Source: Pseudomonadota bacterium
GTDB taxonomy: Bacteria; Pseudomonadota; Gammaproteobacteria; Xanthomonadales; Xanthomonadaceae
DNA length: 7,838 nt
Direction of reading: 5' to 3'
Assembly (NCBI GenBank): GCA_023423605.1
Contig: JAFAFF010000102.1
Span: 1 to 7,838, forward strand
Shown: positions 1 to 5,277 of the stretch, piece by piece
Layout of the letters: every line of letters starts with the position of its first letter
How positions within the stretch are numbered: the first letter of the stretch is position 1
Notes under the pieces: model-generated
The model's database searches: none
Told to the model about the DNA's origin: nothing
The model's input: the letters and a program-made list of their open reading frames with translations, nothing else
Program-made: the position numbers and the translations under genes

Positions 1-405
1 CCTTCCCTGCGCGCCGAACAGAACGACCTGACCGTCTTCGGACAGAAGAACATCGGTCGTGAAGGCTTCGTCTCCATCGGCGGCACCTACGCCAGGGCGC
101 GCCTGGTTCCGCTGTCCGATGCCTCGCCGTCCATCGTGAACCGCTGGGACAGCAAGAGTCTCAGCCTGGGGGCCGGCTACGGAAATTTCAGCGGCAACAT
201 CATTGGACGCGTGGTCGACGTGCCTGGACAGCCCGGAAAATGGGAAGGCCTGGGCCTGGGCCTGACCTGGCGTACGCCGTGGTCCGGGCAGTTGACGGTA
301 GGTGCGGAGAACGTCGTAAGCCGTGGCAAGAACCCATTCTCACCACGAAATGAGAGCAACGATGACGGCACGGTTCCTTACGTCCGTTACGAGCAGGATT
401 TGTAA
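1..405 (+). CDS. C-terminal end of an outer-membrane beta-barrel protein, probably a TonB-dependent receptor (5' end outside window)
   Basis: This frame is open from the first base of the window to a TAA at 403-405, giving 134 visible residues; the start lies upstream. What can be seen is alternating hydrophobic and polar residues with many Gly and aromatic residues (for example LSLGAGYGNFSG and WEGLGLGLTW), as in antiparallel outer-membrane strands. The last strands resemble those of the complete receptor downstream: W..QLTVGAENV here against W..TISVGANNV there, and the ends PYVRYEQDL and IYLKYNQKF line up with shared Y, Y and Q. The final residue is Leu rather than the usual Phe. These parallels suggest the last part of a TonB-dependent receptor, inserted in the outer membrane by the BAM complex. 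No plug domain is visible, so the substrate is unknown and another barrel family is possible. A terminator follows, so it is probably not co-transcribed with the next gene. Confidence 0.6.
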   Translation, partial: PSLRAEQNDLTVFGQKNIGREGFVSIGGTYARARLVPLSDASPSIVNRWDSKSLSLGAGYGNFSGNIIGRVVDVPGQPGKWEGLGLGLTWRTPWSGQLTVGAENVVSRGKNPFSPRNESNDDGTVPYVRYEQDL

Positions 406-435
406 TCCCCTGATTCAATTGAAATTTTATTCAAG

Positions 436-460
436 AACGCCCCGCTTGACGGGGCGTTTT
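436..460 (+). terminator. Rho-independent terminator of the upstream barrel gene
   Basis: A perfect 9-bp stem, AACGCCCCG (436-444) with CGGGGCGTT (450-458), closes a CTTGA loop and runs into TTTT (457-460). It begins 30 bases after the stop codon of the partial gene. The T tract is short, but the GC-rich stem is stable, so it should end that transcript and isolate the receptor gene downstream. Confidence 0.85.
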
Positions 461-514
461 CGTGTGCGGGCGCCGTCAGACGCTTTGCCGAATTTCACCA
501 AAATCACGCGATTC

Positions 515-560
515 ATTAACAAAGCTTTAATTTTGCAAAAGACGGAAGTAGTATCGGGAT
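515..560 (+). promoter_or_regulatory. AT-rich presumed promoter region of the TonB-dependent receptor gene
   Basis: The stretch from about 491 to 540 is much richer in A and T than its surroundings, as expected for a promoter. The best sigma-70-like pair I can find is TTTAAT (526-531) and TAGTAT (549-554), 17 bases apart. They match the consensus at only 3/6 and 4/6 positions, so the exact promoter is not settled. An inverted repeat ATTAA-N7-TTAAT (515-531) overlaps the putative -35 and could be an operator. I saw no Fur-like box. Confidence 0.3.
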
Positions 561-637
561 CAGCCCATCGAAACTTGGAAGCGCATTTCGCTTCCTTCGG
601 GGGCCACACCACGTAGCTACCAAGATCCCTTGGAGAG
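556..637 (+). promoter_or_regulatory. 5' leader of the TonB-dependent receptor gene with hairpins and the ribosome binding site
   Basis: The leader contains a clear 7-bp hairpin, GGAAGCG (577-583) / CGCTTCC (589-595), with loop CATTT. Just before the gene, CCAAG (620-624) can pair with CTTGG (629-633). This would cover the first bases of the Shine-Dalgarno GGAGAG (632-637), which sits 8 bases before the ATG at 646. A more distant pair, GGGATC (556-561) / GATCCC (624-629), competes for the same bases. The inner hairpin and the ribosome binding site are firm as sequence; a regulatory role is inference. If transcription starts near 561, the distant pair cannot form. Confidence 0.4.
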
Positions 638-645
638 AGAGCCCA

Positions 646-3474
646 ATGAACCGCAACAGCAACAAACTGCGTGACGCTGTCGTCATCGCGCTGATCACCA
701 GCGCTGCCGGCACCGGCACCGCCATTGCTCAGGAATCGACGACCACCACCAACCTGGACCGCATCTCGGTCACCGGTTCGCGCATCCGCCAGGTGGACGT
801 CGAAACCGCACAGCCGGTGCTGACCATCTCGCGCCAGGACATCCAGAACCAGGGCTTCAGCTCGGTCGGCGATATCCTGCAGAACATCTCGGCGGCTGGT
901 AGCCCGAGCTTCAGCCGCGCCTCGCCGCTGACCTCCAACCAGGAAGCCGGTGGTCAGTACATCGACCTGCGCAACCTGGGCGCGCAGCGTACCCTGGTGC
1001 TGGTCAACGGCAAGCGCCTGGGCATTTCCCCGGACGGCTTCCAGGACATCTCGGTCATCCCGACCTCGATGGTCGAACGCATTGATGTGCTGAAGGATGG
1101 CGCTTCATCGATCTACGGCTCTGACGCCATGGCCGGCGTGATCAACATCATCACCCGCAAGAACTTCGACGGCGCCGAAGCCAACATCTACAAGGGCCAG
1201 TACAGCCAGGGCGACGGCGAGAAGGAAACCTACGACTTCGTCATGGGCTTCTCGGGCGATCGCGGCTCGGTCACCATCGGTGCGGAATACCACAAGGAAG
1301 AGGCTGTCTGGGCCAAGGACCGTTGGTTCAGCGCAGACACCTACCCGGAGTGGTCGCCGAACTCGTCGCTGACCACGGTCGGCCAGTGGGGCAACTGGCG
1401 TCCGACCGGCACCACCGGCGCGTGGCAGGCTCCGAACCGCGGCGGCACCGCTCTCGGCCCGGGCCAGTTCCACGATCAGACCCTGGCGGACACCAGCAAC
1501 TCTGCACACCAGATGCACCTGCTGACCCCGCTGGAGCGCCGCTCGCTGTTCGTCAGCGCGAATTACGACATCACCGACGACGTGCGCTTCACCTCGGACC
1601 TGTCGTACACCAAGCGCGAATCCGCTCGTCAGATCGCCGGTTATCCGCTGCAGTCGGGTGCCTATGACATCCCGATGTCTGCCGACAGCTACTTCAACCC
1701 GACCGGCGGCGTGTCCGACGTCGATTGGCGCCGTCGTGGCTGGGAAGTGCCGCGCACTACCGACAGCACCCTGACCACCTGGCGTTTCACTGCCGCGCTG
1801 GAAGGCGCGTTTGAAATCGGTGACCGTTATTTCAACTGGGACGTCGGCGCGCTGTACAACGAAAACGATTCGGTGCTGATCAACAACGGCAACTACTATA
1901 TCCCCGCCGTCGCCGCGGCTGTTGGTCCTTCGTTCCAGGACGCCACCGGCCAGATCGTCTGCGGTACCCCGGATGCAGTGATTGCCGGCTGCGTGCCGTG
2001 GAACCCGTTTGCCGGCTTCGGCACCGGCGCGACCGCCAACTCGCTGGCTGATCCGGATGTGCAGAACTATCTTTTCCGCGAGGAGCACGCTACCGGTACG
2101 ACCACCACCCATAGCTACTTCGCCAACATCGCCGGCAGCATTGTTCCGCTGCCCGCGGGCGACCTCGGCTTCGCGGCCGGTTATGAGTATCGCAAGGAAG
2201 ACGGTCAGTTCGCTCCGGATGCCATCGCGCAGTCCGGCGACTCCACCAACCTGGCATCCGGCCCGACCGGTGGTTCGTACACCGTCGACGAGTTCTATCT
2301 GGAACTCAACGTGCCGATCCTGGCCGACCTGCCGTTTGCCAAGGAACTGACCCTGGACGTGGCGACCCGCTACTCCGACTTCAACACCTTCGGTGACACC
2401 ACCAACAACAAGTTCGGCCTGAAGTGGCGTCCGATGGACGACCTGCTGGTCCGCGCCACCTATGCCGAAGGCTTCCGCGCTCCGACCATCGGTGACCTGT
2501 ACGGCGGTTCCTCTCAGACCTTCACCACCGGCTTCGTCGATCCCTGCGACAGCATCTACGGTGTCGCGCGCGGTTCGGCCCGATGCCTGGCCGATGTGCC
2601 GGCAGACTACCGCCAGCTGAAGCAGGGCTTCGTCCCGACCACCGGCCCGTCGGACCAGTCTCCGGTTCCCTTCACTTCCGGTTCCAATGAGTTCCTGCAG
2701 CCGGAGAAGTCTGAATCCAAGTCCATTGGCCTGGTGTACAGCCCGAGCTACGTCTCCGGCCTGACCGTCGGTCTGGACTGGTGGAGCATCCGCATCGACG
2801 ACACCCTGGTGTCCGACAGCCCGAACCAGATCCTGGAAGACTGCTATGTCGGCCTGATCGAAGCGCGCTGCGCCCTGTTCGAGCGTGATCCGGCCAACGG
2901 TTACATCGTCGGCGACCTGACCTACGGCAACCGCAACGCCGGTTACACTGAAACCGAAGGCTTCGACTTCGACATCAACTACAGCCGCGATACCGACTGG
3001 GGTCGTTTCACCGTCAAGTCCGCCACCACGTACGTGAGCAAGTACGAGGCCAAGACCACCAACGACGCCGAGGAAGTCCCGTCGCAGTACAACGGCTTCA
3101 ACGCCTACTTCCGCGTGCGCTCGAACCTGTCGCTGGGCTGGAGCCTGCAGGACTGGTCGGTGAACTGGAACCTGCGTTATTTCTCCGGCACCAAGGAAAG
3201 CTGCGTGTTCGAGACGCGCTGCACCCTGCCGGACTTCCAGGCACCGGACACGCAGGGCACCGTCACGCCGTTGACCGAACTGGGTGCAGTCACCTTCCAC
3301 GACGTGCAGGTTTCCTATGCCGCTCCGTGGAACGCGACCATCTCCGTTGGCGCCAACAACGTGTTCAACAAGGTGGGGCCGCTGATGTTCGATCAGCCGA
3401 GCTCGAACTTCTCGTACTACGGCGGCTACGACATCGGTCGCTTCATCTACCTGAAGTACAACCAGAAGTTCTGA
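646..3474 (+). CDS. TonB-dependent outer-membrane receptor, substrate unknown
   Basis: This 942-residue protein is a TonB-ExbBD-energised outer-membrane transporter. Residues 1-28 form a signal peptide (KLR, hydrophobic core, AIA before Gln29). A Thr-rich linker leads to a TonB box at about 37-44 (LDRISVTG). The plug domain follows at roughly 50-170, with the hallmark blocks DLRNLGAQRTLVLVNGKR (107-124) and VERIDVLKDGASSIYGSDA (143-161, continuing to VINIITRK at 165-172). The rest is the beta-barrel, ending in the BAM signal IYLKYNQKF with terminal Phe. The signal peptide leads directly to the TonB box, with no room for an N-terminal secretin/TonB (STN) signalling domain, so FecA-type sigma-factor signalling is unlikely. 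The eight Cys residues form four close pairs in presumed surface loops: 439/449, 634/647, 733/742 and 853/859. Length and order are normal and nothing is truncated. The start is supported by GGAGAG 8 bases upstream. The ligand cannot be assigned: no transport, siderophore or glycan-degrading gene is nearby. Confidence 0.93.
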   Translation: MNRNSNKLRDAVVIALITSAAGTGTAIAQESTTTTNLDRISVTGSRIRQVDVETAQPVLTISRQDIQNQGFSSVGDILQNISAAGSPSFSRASPLTSNQEAGGQYIDLRNLGAQRTLVLVNGKRLGISPDGFQDISVIPTSMVERIDVLKDGASSIYGSDAMAGVINIITRKNFDGAEANIYKGQYSQGDGEKETYDFVMGFSGDRGSVTIGAEYHKEEAVWAKDRWFSADTYPEWSPNSSLTTVGQWGNWRPTGTTGAWQAPNRGGTALGPGQFHDQTLADTSNSAHQMHLLTPLERRSLFVSANYDITDDVRFTSDLSYTKRESARQIAGYPLQSGAYDIPMSADSYFNPTGGVSDVDWRRRGWEVPRTTDSTLTTWRFTAALEGAFEIGDRYFNWDVGALYNENDSVLINNGNYYIPAVAAAVGPSFQDATGQIVCGTPDAVIAGCVPWNPFAGFGTGATANSLADPDVQNYLFREEHATGTTTTHSYFANIAGSIVPLPAGDLGFAAGYEYRKEDGQFAPDAIAQSGDSTNLASGPTGGSYTVDEFYLELNVPILADLPFAKELTLDVATRYSDFNTFGDTTNNKFGLKWRPMDDLLVRATYAEGFRAPTIGDLYGGSSQTFTTGFVDPCDSIYGVARGSARCLADVPADYRQLKQGFVPTTGPSDQSPVPFTSGSNEFLQPEKSESKSIGLVYSPSYVSGLTVGLDWWSIRIDDTLVSDSPNQILEDCYVGLIEARCALFERDPANGYIVGDLTYGNRNAGYTETEGFDFDINYSRDTDWGRFTVKSATTYVSKYEAKTTNDAEEVPSQYNGFNAYFRVRSNLSLGWSLQDWSVNWNLRYFSGTKESCVFETRCTLPDFQAPDTQGTVTPLTELGAVTFHDVQVSYAAPWNATISVGANNVFNKVGPLMFDQPSSNFSYYGGYDIGRFIYLKYNQKF

Positions 3475-3502
3475 TCGATCCACTGATCAGCAACACCTGA
3501 AG

Positions 3503-3532
3503 CAACGGCCCCGAAAGGGGCCGTTGTCTTTT
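3503..3532 (+). terminator. Strong rho-independent terminator of the TonB-dependent receptor gene
   Basis: A perfect 10-bp stem, CAACGGCCCC (3503-3512) with GGGGCCGTTG (3517-3526), closes a GAAA tetraloop of the stable GNRA type and is followed by TCTTTT (3527-3532). It starts 28 bases after the receptor stop codon. The stretch from 3533 to 3573 holds nothing else I can recognise. Confidence 0.93.
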
Positions 3533-3573
3533 CCGCGTTCCGCGCCCCATGCAGGACATCGGCAGACAGCAAC

Positions 3574-3603
3574 AAAAAAGGCCGCGAGTCCATCGCGGCC
3601 TTT
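3574..3603 (-). terminator. Rho-independent terminator of the TetR-family gene (minus strand)
   Basis: Read on the minus strand, AAAGGCCGCG pairs over 10 bp with CGCGGCCTTT (3603-3594 with 3586-3577) around a 7-base loop, and the T tract continues to 3574. It lies about 30 bases beyond the TetR stop codon. Together with the terminator at 3503-3532, it separates the convergent receptor and repressor transcripts. A weaker plus-strand T run (TTTCTTCT from 3601) may let it act in both directions. Confidence 0.88.
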
Positions 3604-3632
3604 CTTCTCTGCCTGCAGCGTACCGCCGGAAA

Positions 3633-4232
3633 TCAGCCCGGAATCAGTGTCTCGATCACGTGTTCCACATAGGCCTCGAAATCCTCACGCGCCTGCTTTG
3701 GCTGCTGCAGCTGCAGCGAAAGCTGCAGGAATCCGACATAGGCCGCATACGCCAGCCGTGCGCGGTGGCGTGCATCGGTAGACGCCAGTCCGGCCTGGCG
3801 GAACGAGGCGATCAGGTAATCCATGCGTCGCTGCGACACGCGATCGATCACCGGACGCACCATCGGATGGTCCAGGGCCTTCAGCAGTTCGCTGTAGATG
3901 ATGTGCGGCTGCACCTCATGGGCCACCACCTGGAACAGCTGCCGCAACCTGACGCGCGGATCCGGCACTTCTTCCAGGCTGCCGAACACCTGCTCCTGTT
4001 CGAACAGTTCCCAACGCTCCAGCGCAGCCTGCAGCAAGGCATCCCGGGACGGGAAATGCCAATAGAAACTGCCCTTGGTCACGCCAAGGCGACGCGCCAG
4101 CGGCTCTACCGCCACCGCGCTCACGCCCTGCTCAGCGATCAGATCGAGGGCCGCCTGGGCCCAGTCTTCCGCACTCAGGCGGCTGTTACGGCCAGCACGG
4201 GTCTCGCTGGCAGGATTTTCAGGTTCGCTCAT
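3633..4232 (-). CDS. TetR/AcrR-family transcriptional regulator
   Basis: This 199-residue cytoplasmic DNA-binding protein has a typical length for TetR repressors. The N-terminal domain (about 15-65) carries the family helix-turn-helix: A..LIAEQGVSAVAVEPLARRLGVTKGSFYWHFPSRDALL, with the recognition helix around VTKGSFYWHF (51-60). The helical remainder (70-199) would bind a ligand and dimerise; its sequence does not reveal the ligand. The ATG at 4232 was chosen because the HTH sits at the usual distance from it. A longer reading to 4553 would run through the divergent promoter and into the hydrolase gene. No good Shine-Dalgarno precedes this ATG. The gene is divergent from a hydrolase-fadE operon, and CATAC/GTATG inverted repeats fill the gap, one pair only 13 bases from this start. 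It therefore probably represses itself and that operon, playing a part like the acyl-responsive FadR or PsrA regulators. That role is inferred from position, not from specific residues. Confidence 0.92.
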   Translation of the reverse strand: MSEPENPASETRAGRNSRLSAEDWAQAALDLIAEQGVSAVAVEPLARRLGVTKGSFYWHFPSRDALLQAALERWELFEQEQVFGSLEEVPDPRVRLRQLFQVVAHEVQPHIIYSELLKALDHPMVRPVIDRVSQRRMDYLIASFRQAGLASTDARHRARLAYAAYVGFLQLSLQLQQPKQAREDFEAYVEHVIETLIPG

Positions 4233-4238
4233 CGGTTG

Positions 4239-4267
4239 ATTTAACCATACGGCGCAGTTCGTTGCAG
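4239..4267 (-). promoter_or_regulatory. Tentative promoter of the TetR-family gene
   Basis: On the minus strand, CTGCAA (4267-4262) and TTAAAT (4244-4239) are separated by 17 bases and are weak -35 and -10 candidates. Transcription would then start at or next to the A of the ATG at 4232, giving a leaderless message, in keeping with the absence of a ribosome binding site. The CATAC/GTATG half-sites at 4246-4250 and 4267-4271 overlap or abut this stretch. TATGGT (4249-4244) is an alternative -10. Confidence 0.25.
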
Positions 4268-4271
4268 TATG
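4245..4271. promoter_or_regulatory. Widely spaced CATAC/GTATG operator half-sites next to the TetR start
   Basis: CCATAC (4245-4250) and AGTATG (4266-4271) are inverted copies of the half-site seen in the perfect dyad at 4349-4366. Their half-site starts are 21 bases apart, instead of 11 in the other two copies, or about two helical turns instead of one. Its position just upstream of the TetR start suggests autoregulation. It is weaker evidence than the perfect dyad because two 5-base half-sites can occur by chance. Confidence 0.4.
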
Positions 4272-4296
4272 CCCATGCAAAAAACCCCCAAAGCGC

Positions 4297-4314
4297 GGTG
4301 CGTTGCATCGCACC
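4297..4314. promoter_or_regulatory. 18-bp near-perfect dyad GGTGCG-TTGCAT-CGCACC
   Basis: GGTGCG (4297-4302) and CGCACC (4309-4314) are perfect inverted arms, and the centre TTGCAT is symmetric except for its outer bases. The sequence differs from the CATAC/GTATG sites and overlaps one of them by two bases. It lies in the centre of the divergent intergenic region, upstream of the hydrolase -35. It could bind a second regulator; no protein can be named. Confidence 0.35.
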
Positions 4315-4330
4315 ATACCCTGCAGTATTG
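4313..4330. promoter_or_regulatory. Imperfect operator copy upstream of the hydrolase promoter
   Basis: CCATAC-CCTGCA-GTATTG has the same 18-base geometry as the perfect dyad 36 bases downstream, agreeing at 12 of 18 positions and differing by one base from symmetry in the outer arms. Its right arm overlaps the first bases of the TTGACA -35 box at 4328-4333, so a bound repressor would cover that box. Confidence 0.55.
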
Positions 4331-4357
4331 ACATCTGCCGGTGGCAATCCATACTAA
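4328..4357 (+). promoter_or_regulatory. Sigma-70-type promoter of the hydrolase-fadE operon
   Basis: TTGACA (4328-4333) is a perfect -35 consensus. The -10 is less clear: CATACT (4350-4355, 4/6, spacer 16) or TACTAA (4352-4357, 3/6, spacer 18). Either places the transcription start at about 4362-4366, on or beside the ATG at 4363. The promoter lies between and within two copies of the CATAC/GTATG operator, a classic position for repression. Confidence 0.55.
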
Positions 4358-4366
4358 TGAGTATGG
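4349..4366. promoter_or_regulatory. Perfect palindromic operator CCATACT-AATG-AGTATGG, probable TetR binding site
   Basis: Seven-base arms (4349-4355 and 4360-4366) are exact inverted repeats around AATG. The site covers the putative -10 of the operon and both possible ATG start codons (4357 and 4363) of the hydrolase. The length and near 11-base half-site spacing suit a TetR-family dimer, and the divergent TetR gene is the obvious candidate to bind it. Binding is inferred. Confidence 0.65.
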
Positions 4367-5277
4367 TCAACTCCCTACCGCCCCCCGTCACCAAGGACCT
4401 GCGCATTGACACGGCGCATGGCATCACCCTTGCCGCCTCATGCGCCACCGGTCCACGCGGTCCGGTGCTGTTCGCCCACGGCTTCGGCCAGACCCGCCGT
4501 GCCTGGGCGTCCAGTGCGCAGGCATTCGGTGCGCACGGATGGCGAACGCTCACCTACGACGCCCGTGGACACGGCGATTCGGACTGGAATGACGCCAACC
4601 TGCCCTACCACGGCGAACAGTTTGTCGATGACCTGATCATCATCGCTGGCGAACAGCCACGTCCGCCGGTGCTGGTGGCCGCCTCGATGGGGGGATTGTT
4701 CGGCCTGCTGGCCGAATCGCGCTGGCCGGGCCTGTTCTCGGCGATGGTACTGGTGGACATCACCCCACGCTGGGAGACCGCCGGCGTGGAGCGCATCCTT
4801 GGCTTCATGACCGCCCATCCCGATGGTTTTGCTTCATTGTCCAATGCCGCCGACGTGATTTCGGCTTACATGCCGCATCGTCCACGCAAATCCGAGGATT
4901 CCCTGCGTGCACTGCTGCGCGAGGACGGCCACGGTCGCTGGCGATGGCACTGGGACCCGCGCCTGGTGGCCGAGCTGGCCCGCGACGGCGAACAGCACCA
5001 GGACGCACTGGCGCATGCTGCCGGCCAGGTGAAATGCCCGCTGCTGCTGGTCAGCGGGGGCCGCAGCGATCTGGTCACGCCGCAGACCATCGCCGATTTC
5101 CTCGCCCTGGTACCGCATGCTCAGCATGTACAGCTGCCACAGGCCACGCACATGCTGGCCGGCGACGACAACGACGCCTTTACCGCTACTGTGTTGAACT
5201 ATCTGGACGTGTTGCCACCGGCCTTCGCCGCGCCATCGTCCGCCACTACCGAGCACGTCACCGGAGCACGCTCATGA
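4357..5277 (+). CDS. Alpha/beta hydrolase (serine esterase/lipase-like), first gene of the fadE operon
   Basis: This protein of 306 residues (304 if the ATG at 4363 is used) has the alpha/beta-hydrolase fold. Visible are the oxyanion segment FAHGFGQ (His41-Gly42), the strand-turn LTYDARGHGDSDW, the nucleophile elbow AASMGG with Ser110, the acid in SGGRSDLVTP (Asp238) and the final histidine in ATHML (His265). The triad is complete, and the elbow has Ala in place of the first Gly of GxSxG. There is no signal peptide or membrane segment, so it is cytosolic. After the fold comes a Pro/Ala/Thr-rich tail (about 288-306). No Shine-Dalgarno precedes either ATG, and the promoter sits directly on them, which favours 4363 if the message is leaderless. 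The gene overlaps fadE by four bases, so the two are probably translationally coupled. I infer hydrolysis of an acyl ester or thioester feeding beta-oxidation. The substrate is unknown; epoxide or C-C bond hydrolysis is less likely but not excluded. Confidence 0.9.
   Translation: MSMVNSLPPPVTKDLRIDTAHGITLAASCATGPRGPVLFAHGFGQTRRAWASSAQAFGAHGWRTLTYDARGHGDSDWNDANLPYHGEQFVDDLIIIAGEQPRPPVLVAASMGGLFGLLAESRWPGLFSAMVLVDITPRWETAGVERILGFMTAHPDGFASLSNAADVISAYMPHRPRKSEDSLRALLREDGHGRWRWHWDPRLVAELARDGEQHQDALAHAAGQVKCPLLLVSGGRSDLVTPQTIADFLALVPHAQHVQLPQATHMLAGDDNDAFTATVLNYLDVLPPAFAAPSSATTEHVTGARS

Noticed and set aside
406..645. A Fur box, or a short gene in the gap before the receptor.
   Set aside because: I found no Fur-like GATAAT repeats. 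The plus-strand open frame 323-616 and its minus-strand counterparts cross the terminator and have no coding character.
1105..3483. A 792-codon open frame on the minus strand, antisense to the TonB-dependent receptor.
   Set aside because: Long antisense open frames are a by-product of G/C-biased third positions in high-GC genes. The translation is Val/Arg/Gly-rich with no recognisable domain, and the sense frame has signal peptide, plug and barrel motifs throughout.
3549..4244. A 231-codon plus-strand open frame opposite the TetR gene.
   Set aside because: It is antisense to a clear TetR protein, crosses a terminator hairpin and has no recognisable domain.
4303..4356. A TTG start at 4303 for the hydrolase, adding 18 residues.
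   Set aside because: This stretch holds the -35, spacer and an operator, and the added residues do not look like part of the fold. ATG codons at 4357 and 4363 fit better.
4233..4553. An extended N-terminus for the TetR protein.
   Set aside because: It would run across the divergent promoter and into the hydrolase coding region. The HTH begins at the normal distance from the ATG at 4232.
4944..5273. An N-terminal extension of the FadE frame upstream of 5274.
   Set aside because: The extension overlaps the hydrolase gene and encodes Arg/Pro/Ala-rich noise. The ATG at 5274 has a good ribosome binding site and begins directly with the expected membrane segments.
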